Source of the DNA: Streptomyces klenkii
GTDB taxonomy: Bacteria > Actinomycetota > Actinomycetes > Streptomycetales > Streptomycetaceae
DNA length: 64,000 nucleotides
Assembly: GCF_003626645.1 (NCBI RefSeq)
Contig: NZ_RBAM01000003.1
Location: 620,001-684,000, forward strand
Direction of reading: 5' to 3'
The notes below the pieces were generated by a model, which worked only from the letters and a program-made list of their open reading frames with translations, ran no database searches and was not told where the DNA came from. Of this stretch, positions 56,787 to 64,000 are shown in pieces. Both the position numbers and the translations under genes were made by a program. How positions within the stretch are numbered: the first letter of the stretch is position 1; every line of letters begins with the position of its first letter.

Positions 56787-57611
56787 ATGCGGAGCAGACA
56801 GTACGGCCCCGACCTCACCCCTCCCTGGAAGAAGCAGCAGCCCGCGCCCGAGGTGCCGGCCGAGGCGGACCTCGTGGTCGAGGAGGTCACCACCGGTTTC
56901 TGCGGGGCGGTGATCCGCTGCGAGAAGACGGCGCAGGGGCCGGTGGTGACCCTGGAGGACCGCTTCGGCAAGCACCGCGTCTTCCCGATGGAGCCGCGGG
57001 GGTTCCTGCTGGAGGGGCGCGTGGTCACCCTCGTGCGGCCCGCCGCGGCGCCCGCGTCGCGGGGGCCCGCGCGGACGGCGTCCGGCTCGATCGCCGTCCC
57101 CGGCGCGCGGGCGCGCGTCGCACGGGCGGGGCGCATCTACGTGGAGGGCCGCCACGACGCGGAGCTCGTGGAGCGGGTGTGGGGCGACGACCTGCGCATC
57201 GAGGGCGTGGTCGTCGAGTACCTGGAGGGCGTCGACGACCTGCCCGCGATCGTCCGCTCCTTCGCCCCCGGGCCGGACGCGCGGCTCGGCGTCCTGGTGG
57301 ACCACCTCGTGCCCGGCTCCAAGGAGTCCCGCATCGCGGCGCAGGTGACGGGCGAGCACGTCCTCGTCGTGGGTCACCCGTACGTGGACGTCTGGGAGGC
57401 GGTCAAGCCCTCCTCCGTGGGCATCCGGGAGTGGCCGCGGGTGCCGCGGGGGACGGACTGGAAGACGGGGGTTTGTGAGGCGCTGGGGTGGCCGGCGAAC
57501 ACGGGCGCGGCATGGCAGCGGATCTTGTCGTCCGTCCGCTCGTACAAGGATCTTGAGCCGGAGCTGCTGGGGCGGGTGGAGCAGCTGATCGATTTCGTGA
57601 CGGTCCCCTGA
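56787..57611 (+). CDS. DUF3097 protein
   Basis: 274 residues from ATG 56787 (GGAAAGG before it). Conserved actinobacterial family DUF3097: PPWKKQQ start, TGFCGAVIRCEKTAQGPVVTLEDRFGKHRVFP, then a TOPRIM-like segment IYVEGRHDAELVERVWGDDLR with acidic residues (LVDHLVPGSKE) and a C-terminal SSVRSYKDLEPEL. The Glu and Asp pattern suggests a nucleic-acid enzyme; no function is known. Convergent with hemW. Confidence 0.88.
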   Translation: MRSRQYGPDLTPPWKKQQPAPEVPAEADLVVEEVTTGFCGAVIRCEKTAQGPVVTLEDRFGKHRVFPMEPRGFLLEGRVVTLVRPAAAPASRGPARTASGSIAVPGARARVARAGRIYVEGRHDAELVERVWGDDLRIEGVVVEYLEGVDDLPAIVRSFAPGPDARLGVLVDHLVPGSKESRIAAQVTGEHVLVVGHPYVDVWEAVKPSSVGIREWPRVPRGTDWKTGVCEALGWPANTGAAWQRILSSVRSYKDLEPELLGRVEQLIDFVTVP

Positions 57612-57622
57612 CCCGCTCTTCC

Positions 57623-57650
57623 GACGGGCTCAAACATTTTTGAGCCCGTC
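57623..57650. terminator. 12-bp hairpin terminator with T-rich loop
   Basis: GACGGGCTCAAA (57623-57634), loop CATT, TTTGAGCCCGTC (57639-57650), perfect. Between convergent genes, so may act both ways. Confidence 0.88.
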
Positions 57651-57686
57651 CGGCGTTTGAGGACCGGGGTCCGGGGCGGAGCCCCG
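57644..57686. repeat. Streptomyces-type intergenic repeat
   Basis: GCCCGTCCGGCGTTTGAGGA then CCGGGGTCCGGGGCGGAGCC is a dispersed element I know from many Streptomyces intergenic regions; GGGGC-GGA-GCCCC forms a hairpin. It overlaps the right arm of the terminator at 57623-57650. Confidence 0.6.
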
Positions 57687-57688
57687 TG

Positions 57689-58921
57689 TCAGTCCACCAG
57701 GTCCCGCACCACGGCATCGGCGAGCAGTCGCCCCCGCAGCGTCAGGACCGCGCGGCCCTGCTCGTACGGGCCGGGGTCCAGCAGGCCGTCCGCCAAAGCG
57801 CGGGCGGCCGCCGCGGCGCCGGCCGGCTTCAGCAGCGACAGCGGGCAGCCCTCCACGAGCCTGAGCTCCAGCAGGATCCGCTCCACCCGCCGGTCCTCCT
57901 CCGGCAGGACCTCCCGGCCCGCGCCCGGCGACCGTCCCTCGGCCAGCGCCTGCGCGTACGCGCCGGGATGCTTGACGTTCCACCACCGCACGCCGCCGAC
58001 GTGGGAGTGCGCCCCGGGGCCCGCGCCCCACCAGTCCGCGCCGCGCCAGTAGAGCTCGTTGTGGCGGCAGCGGCCGGCCTCGGTCGTGGCCCAGTTGGAG
58101 ACCTCGTACCAGGAGAAGCCCGCGGCCGTGAGCGCCTCCTCGGCGATGAGGTAGCGGTCGGCGTGGACGTCGTCGTCGGTCATGGGGACCTCGCCGCGGC
58201 GGATCCGGCGGGCGAGCTGGGTGCCCTCCTCGACGATCAGCGCGTACGCGGAGACGTGGTCGGGGCCGGCGCCGATCGCCGCGTCCAGGGAGGCTCGCCA
58301 GTCGTCGTCGGACTCCCCGGGCGTGCCGTAGATCAGGTCGAGGTTGACGTGCTCGAACCCGGCCGCGCGCGCCTCCGCGACGCACGCCTCGGGGCGGCCC
58401 GGCGTGTGCGTGCGGTCGAGGATCTTCAGGACGTGCTGCCGGGCGCTCTGCATGCCGAAGGAGATCCGGTTGAAGCCGCCCTCGCGGAGCTCGGCGAGGT
58501 AGCGCGGGTCGACGGACTCGGGGTTGGCCTCGGTGGTGATCTCGGCGCCGTCGGCAAGGCCGAACTCGTCGCGGATCGCGGCGAGCATCCGGACGAGGCC
58601 GGCGGCGGGCAGCAGGGTGGGCGTGCCGCCGCCGACGAAGACGGTCTCGACGGGGCGCGGGTCGTCGCCCAGGACCTTCCGTGCGAGGCGGATCTCTTCG
58701 GCGACCGTCTCGGCGTAGTTGTCCCGCGAGGCGAGCGCGCCGCCGGAGCCGCGCAGCTCGCTCGCGGTGTACGTGTTGAAGTCGCAGTACCCGCAGCGCG
58801 TCGCGCAGTAGGGCACGTGCAGGTAGAACCCGAGCGGCCGCTGCCCGGCGCCGGCAAGGGCGTGCCGGGGCAGGGCCCCGTCCTCGGGCATGGGTTCGCC
58901 GTCAGGCAGTACGGAAGGCAT
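57689..58921 (-). CDS. hemW: Radical SAM heme chaperone HemW
   Basis: 410 residues from ATG 58921. Cluster motif CATRCGYCDFNTY (CxxxCxxC), GGGTPTLL, ESVD, and the HemW C-terminal domain. Formerly called HemN-like; HemW proteins bind heme and pass it to acceptors rather than act as oxygen-independent coproporphyrinogen oxidase. Convergent with DUF3097. Confidence 0.93.
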   Translation of the reverse strand: MPSVLPDGEPMPEDGALPRHALAGAGQRPLGFYLHVPYCATRCGYCDFNTYTASELRGSGGALASRDNYAETVAEEIRLARKVLGDDPRPVETVFVGGGTPTLLPAAGLVRMLAAIRDEFGLADGAEITTEANPESVDPRYLAELREGGFNRISFGMQSARQHVLKILDRTHTPGRPEACVAEARAAGFEHVNLDLIYGTPGESDDDWRASLDAAIGAGPDHVSAYALIVEEGTQLARRIRRGEVPMTDDDVHADRYLIAEEALTAAGFSWYEVSNWATTEAGRCRHNELYWRGADWWGAGPGAHSHVGGVRWWNVKHPGAYAQALAEGRSPGAGREVLPEEDRRVERILLELRLVEGCPLSLLKPAGAAAAARALADGLLDPGPYEQGRAVLTLRGRLLADAVVRDLVD

Positions 58922-58952
58922 GGGTCCATTGTCCGGCATCGCGGGAGCGGAC

Positions 58953-58996
58953 CGGCCGGGCCGGCCGCGGGCCGCTCCGCCCGGCCGGCCCGGCCG
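58953..58996 (-). terminator. Hairpin terminator after acyl-CoA ligase
   Basis: CGGCCGGGCCGGCCG (58953-58967) pairs perfectly with CGGCCGGCCCGGCCG (58982-58996), 15 bp, 6 bases past the ligase stop on the minus strand. Confidence 0.8.
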
Positions 58997-59002
58997 CCGC
59001 CC

Positions 59003-60892
<1,890 letters not shown>

Positions 60893-61054
60893 GGCGTCCT
60901 CCGGGGCCCGATTCGTTGCTGGTGACTCACGAGTAACCTTCAAAGCAGTGATCAGCGTAAGCGGCCCGGGCCCGTGGCGTAAGGGGCTGAGATGGGCTTG
61001 TCGAAGCTGTGACCGGCAGGACAGCCGGAACACACACAAGACCCCGTACCACTG

Positions 61055-61099
61055 GTACGAAAGCGCCCGCCCCACGGGTGTGGAACGGGCGCTTCGTAC
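61055..61099 (-). terminator. Terminator after lepA
   Basis: GTACGAAAGCGCCCG (61055-61069) with CGGGCGCTTCGTAC (61086-61099), one bulged A. It lies 72 bases past the lepA stop (minus). Nearby GTACCA-CT-GGTAC and two copies of GGCGGTCCGGGGGC (about 61120-61170) fill the rest of the 278-base gap. Confidence 0.75.
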
Positions 61100-61170
61100 T
61101 GACCGGGAGGCGGCCGGGGCCGGACCGGCGGGCGGTCCGGGGGCAGGCCGGCAGGCGGTCCGGGGGCGGG

Positions 61171-63033
61171 CTACTTCTTGCCCTTCTCCCCCGACTCGTC
61201 GCTGGACAGCACCGCGATGAAGGCCTCCTGCGGGACCTCCACGCTGCCGACCATCTTCATCCGCTTCTTGCCTTCCTTCTGCTTCTCCAGCAGCTTCCGC
61301 TTACGGGAGATGTCACCGCCGTAGCACTTGGCGAGGACGTCCTTGCGGATGGCGCGGACGGTCTCACGGGCGATGACGCGGGAGCCGATCGCGGCCTGGA
61401 TCGGCACCTCGAAGTTCTGCCGCGGGATGAGCTCGCGCAGCTTGGCCACGAGCCGCACGCCGTACGCGTACGCCTTGTCCTTGTGGGTGATCGCGGAGAA
61501 GGCGTCGACCTTGTCGCCGTGCAGCAGGATGTCGACCTTGACCAGCTCGGCGGTCTGCTCGCCGGTGGGCTCGTAGTCGAGGGAGGCGTAGCCGCGGGTC
61601 TTGGACTTCAGCTGGTCGAAGAAGTCGAAGACGATCTCCGCGAGCGGGAGGGTGTAGCGCAGCTCGACCCGGTCCTCGGAGAGGTAGTCCATGCCGAGCA
61701 TCGTGCCGCGGCGGGACTGGCAGAGCTCCATGATCGCGCCGACGAACTCGGTGGGCGCGAGGACCGTCGCCTTGACGACCGGCTCGTGCACCTCGGCGAT
61801 CTTGCCCTCGGGGAACTCGCTCGGGTTGGTGACGGTGTGCTCGACGCCGTCCTCCATCCGGACCTGGTAGACCACGTTGGGCGCCGTGGCGATGAGGTCG
61901 AGGCCGAACTCGCGCTCCAGCCGCTCGCGGACCACGTCCAGGTGGAGCAGGCCGAGGAAGCCGACGCGGAAGCCGAAGCCGAGGGCGGCCGAGGTCTCCG
62001 GCTCGTAGACCAGCGCGGCGTCGTTGAGCTGGAGCTTGTCCAGGGCCTCGCGGAGCTCCGGGTAGTCCGAGCCGTCCAGCGGGTAGAGGCCCGAGAACAC
62101 CATCGGCTTCGGGTCCTTGTAGCCGCCCAGGGCCTCGGTGGCGCCGTTCTGCTGGGAGGTGATCGTGTCACCGACCTTGGACTGCCGCACGTCCTTCACG
62201 CCGGTGATGATGTAGCCCACCTCGCCGACGCCCAGGCCGTCGGCGGGCGTCATCTCGGGCGAGGAGACACCGATCTCCAGCAGCTCGTGGGTGGCGCCGG
62301 TCGACATCATCTTGATGCGCTCGCGCTTCTTGAGCTCGCCGTCGACGACACGGACGTAGGTGACCACGCCGCGGTAGGAGTCGTAGACCGAGTCGAAGAT
62401 CATCGCGCGGGCCGGGGCGCCCTTGACGCCGACCGGGGCCGGGACGTCGCGCACGACGCGGTCCAGCAGCTCCGGCACGCCGACGCCGGTCTTGGCGGAG
62501 ACCCGCAGGACGTCCTCGGGCTCGCAGCCGACGAGGTTCGCGAGCTCGGCGGCGAACTTCTCCGGCTGGGCGGCAGGCAGGTCGATCTTGTTGAGGACCG
62601 GGATGATCGTGAGGTCGTTCTCCATCGCCAGGTAGAGGTTGGCGAGGGTCTGGGCCTCGATGCCCTGCGCGGCGTCGACCAGGAGGATGCAGCCCTCGCA
62701 CGCGGCGAGCGAGCGCGAGACCTCGTAGGTGAAGTCGACGTGACCAGGGGTGTCGATCATGTTGAGGATGTGGGTGTTGCCCGCCTCCTCGGTGGGCGCC
62801 CAGGGCAGACGGACCGCCTGGGACTTGATCGTGATGCCGCGCTCGCGCTCGATGTCCATCCGGTCGAGGTACTGCGCGCGCATCTGCCGCTGGTCGACCA
62901 CACCGGTCAGCTGGAGCATCCGGTCGGCGAGCGTCGACTTGCCGTGGTCGATGTGCGCGATGATGCAGAAGTTGCGGATCAGAGCCGGGTCGGTACGGCT
63001 CGGCTCGGGCACGTTGGTAGGGGTCGCGGGCAC
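61171..63033 (-). CDS. lepA: Translation elongation factor 4
   Basis: 620 residues from a GTG. GTPase motifs [24 protein letters not shown]-like domains II, III and V, and the LepA-specific C-terminal domain with [16 protein letters not shown] ribosome GTPase that relieves stalled or mistranslocated ribosomes. Divergent from rpsT. Confidence 0.97.
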   Translation of the reverse strand: MPATPTNVPEPSRTDPALIRNFCIIAHIDHGKSTLADRMLQLTGVVDQRQMRAQYLDRMDIERERGITIKSQAVRLPWAPTEEAGNTHILNMIDTPGHVDFTYEVSRSLAACEGCILLVDAAQGIEAQTLANLYLAMENDLTIIPVLNKIDLPAAQPEKFAAELANLVGCEPEDVLRVSAKTGVGVPELLDRVVRDVPAPVGVKGAPARAMIFDSVYDSYRGVVTYVRVVDGELKKRERIKMMSTGATHELLEIGVSSPEMTPADGLGVGEVGYIITGVKDVRQSKVGDTITSQQNGATEALGGYKDPKPMVFSGLYPLDGSDYPELREALDKLQLNDAALVYEPETSAALGFGFRVGFLGLLHLDVVRERLEREFGLDLIATAPNVVYQVRMEDGVEHTVTNPSEFPEGKIAEVHEPVVKATVLAPTEFVGAIMELCQSRRGTMLGMDYLSEDRVELRYTLPLAEIVFDFFDQLKSKTRGYASLDYEPTGEQTAELVKVDILLHGDKVDAFSAITHKDKAYAYGVRLVAKLRELIPRQNFEVPIQAAIGSRVIARETVRAIRKDVLAKCYGGDISRKRKLLEKQKEGKKRMKMVGSVEVPQEAFIAVLSSDESGEKGKK

Positions 63034-63133
63034 GCAGGATCCATTCGGTGACTTCGGCGTTGGTACGCCAGTCTCGGCGGGAGTCGGGTATACGACCCCT
63101 CCATCGTCCCATGAGCGGCGGCCGTCGTCCGGT

Positions 63134-63163
63134 TTGGGCGGCCGGAGGGGCTGCTGGTAGCCT
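63134..63163 (+). promoter_or_regulatory. Possible rpsT promoter
   Basis: TTGGGC (63134-63139), 18-base spacer, TAGCCT (63158-63163), about 78 bases before the rpsT start. The match to vegetative promoters is fair. Confidence 0.4.
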
Positions 63164-63241
63164 GGTCCACTGTGTCTGTCGTGCCTCTCACACGCACATG
63201 ACACGCAATCGAAATCCAACGAACCTGAAAAGGCTCTTTTC

Positions 63242-63508
63242 GTGGCGAACATCAAGTCCCAGATCAAGCGGAACAAGACCAACGAGAAGGCGCGCCTGCG
63301 TAACAAGGCCGTCAAGTCCTCGGTCAAGACCGCTGTCCGTGCGGCCCGCGAGGCCATCGTCGCCGGTGACGCCGCCAAGGCCACCGCCGCCGTTGCCCTG
63401 GCCGGCAAGAAGCTCGACAAGGCCGCCACCAAGGGTGTCCTGCACAAGAACGCCGCCGCCAACAAGAAGTCGGCGCTGGCCAAGCAGGTTGCCGCCCTCA
63501 AGGGCTGA
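63242..63508 (+). CDS. rpsT: 30S ribosomal protein S20
   Basis: 88 residues, [20 protein letters not shown], highly basic and helical, ending [12 protein letters not shown] start. S20 binds 16S rRNA in the small subunit. Convergent with holA. Confidence 0.97.
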   Translation: MANIKSQIKRNKTNEKARLRNKAVKSSVKTAVRAAREAIVAGDAAKATAAVALAGKKLDKAATKGVLHKNAAANKKSALAKQVAALKG

Positions 63509-63650
63509 AGCCTCTCCGGGGCGTGAGCCCCGGTCCTTCGCCGGTATCGGAATCAGCGGCCCCTCTACCGCTCCGGTCCGGCACCCCCGCCGCGCTCGGT
63601 CGTTCGCCACGCGTGCGCGGCATGAGTCCTAGGACTCGACGAACGATCCC

Positions 63651-63694
63651 GAAGGCCCCGCGCCCCCTTTCCCCAAGGGCGGCACGGGGCCTTC
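63651..63694. terminator. Hairpin terminator after rpsT
   Basis: GAAGGCCCCG (63651-63660) with CGGGGCCTTC (63685-63694), 10 bp, an inner partial stem, then GGGCTTT. Confidence 0.8.
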
Positions 63695-63800
63695 GGGCTT
63701 TGGGGGCCTTAGGGGCCTCGGCCGGGGCCTTCGGGCTTTTCAGGGCCTCCGCCGGGGCCTTCCGGGCCTTCGGGCTTTCGGCGCCTTCAGGCCCTTCAAG
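63685..63800. repeat. GGCCTTCGGGCTTT repeats
   Basis: Three copies at 63688-63701, 63726-63739 and 63765-63778 in low-complexity GC-rich DNA between rpsT and holA. A perfect palindrome GAGTCCTAGGACTC lies just before at 63624-63637. No gene is seen in 63509-63814. Confidence 0.6.
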
Positions 63801-63814
63801 AACCGTCGGGCTTT

Positions 63815-64000
63815 TCAGCCGCGGCTTCTGGCCGCGCGGACCACAGCCACGACCGCCTTCTCCAGGGCGTACTCCGGATCGTCGCCGCCGCCCTTGACGC
63901 CGGCATCGGCCTCCGCGATCGCGGTGAGCGCCGCCGCGACGCCGTCGGCGGACCAGCCCCGCATCTGCTGCCGGACCCTGTCGATCTTCCACGGCGGCAT
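63815..64000 (-). CDS. holA: DNA polymerase III delta subunit (3' part only)
   Basis: The frame enters from the right edge and ends at TCA (63815-63817). The 61 visible residues, PPWKIDRVRQQMRGWSADGV ... AVVAVVRAARSRG, match the end of HolA (helix PPWKxxRVRQQxRGW). HolA opens the beta clamp within the clamp loader. The 5' part is outside the window. Confidence 0.9.
   Translation of the reverse strand: MPPWKIDRVRQQMRGWSADGVAAALTAIAEADAGVKGGGDDPEYALEKAVVAVVRAARSRG

Noticed and set aside
53544..57611. 1355-residue plus-strand frame
   Set aside because: Antisense to dnaJ and hrcA, and its 3' end is simply the frame of DUF3097, which starts at 56787.

Overview
The window is high-GC actinobacterial DNA, almost certainly from a Streptomyces chromosome. 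It has frequent GTG/TTG starts, dispersed hairpin repeats typical of Streptomyces, and a housekeeping order I know from Streptomyces: glyS, zur, uppS, recO, leuA, era, corC-like, ybeY, phoH, rnz, HIT, rsmE, dnaJ, hrcA, hemW, lepA, rpsT, holA. Assignments rest on reading motifs and translations; no database search was possible.

Layout. 0-8.8 kb: regulator/efflux genes (a truncated DHA2 pump with a MarR partner, an XRE regulator divergent from a second pump, an aldo/keto reductase, a TetR regulator, a two-component pair) and an 0.8 kb gap of hairpin-forming tandem repeats. 8.9-15.5 kb: glyS, a zinc-uptake operon znuACB with two Zur-box-like sites and zur next door, uppS and recO; the recO start is preceded by an overlapping partial copy of its own 5' end. 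15.5-26 kb: two poorly known genes, leuA with a 15-residue Leu-rich leader peptide and attenuator-like hairpins, a cytoplasmic thermolysin-like protease with an emfourin-type inhibitor, era, a cytidine-deaminase-fold protein without catalytic residues, a second XRE/efflux pair and a secreted esterase. 26-31.5 kb: the operon phoH-ybeY-corC, with phoH interrupted in frame by a 362-residue intein carrying the Trp-Cys-Thr signature of class 3 inteins and a LAGLIDADG endonuclease. 31.5-37.7 kb: a GH4 glycosidase, acid phosphatase, rnz, a HIT protein and a TPR/AAA pair.

37.7-51.5 kb is an accessory segment between the conserved blocks. It holds a polymorphic-toxin locus read right to left: a WXG100-like protein, a 1437-residue RHS/YD-repeat protein with an ADP-ribosyltransferase-like tip, a 4-bp-overlapping candidate immunity gene, a further small gene, and a barstar-domain gene split by one in-frame TAG. 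It also has a lectin, secreted proteins, a 271-bp foldback (MITE-like) repeat, and an XRE(DUF5753)/DUF397/HATPase triad like the whiJ/abaA loci of Streptomyces. 51.6-64 kb returns to core genes: rsmE, a nitronate monooxygenase, the CIRCE-controlled hrcA-dnaJ pair, hemW, a long-chain acyl-CoA ligase, lepA, rpsT and the 3' part of holA.

Most worth following up: the PhoH intein, the RHS toxin tip with its candidate immunity genes (one apparently broken by an amber codon), the 271-bp foldback element, the recO 5' duplication, and the hairpin repeats at 5.6-6.2 kb.
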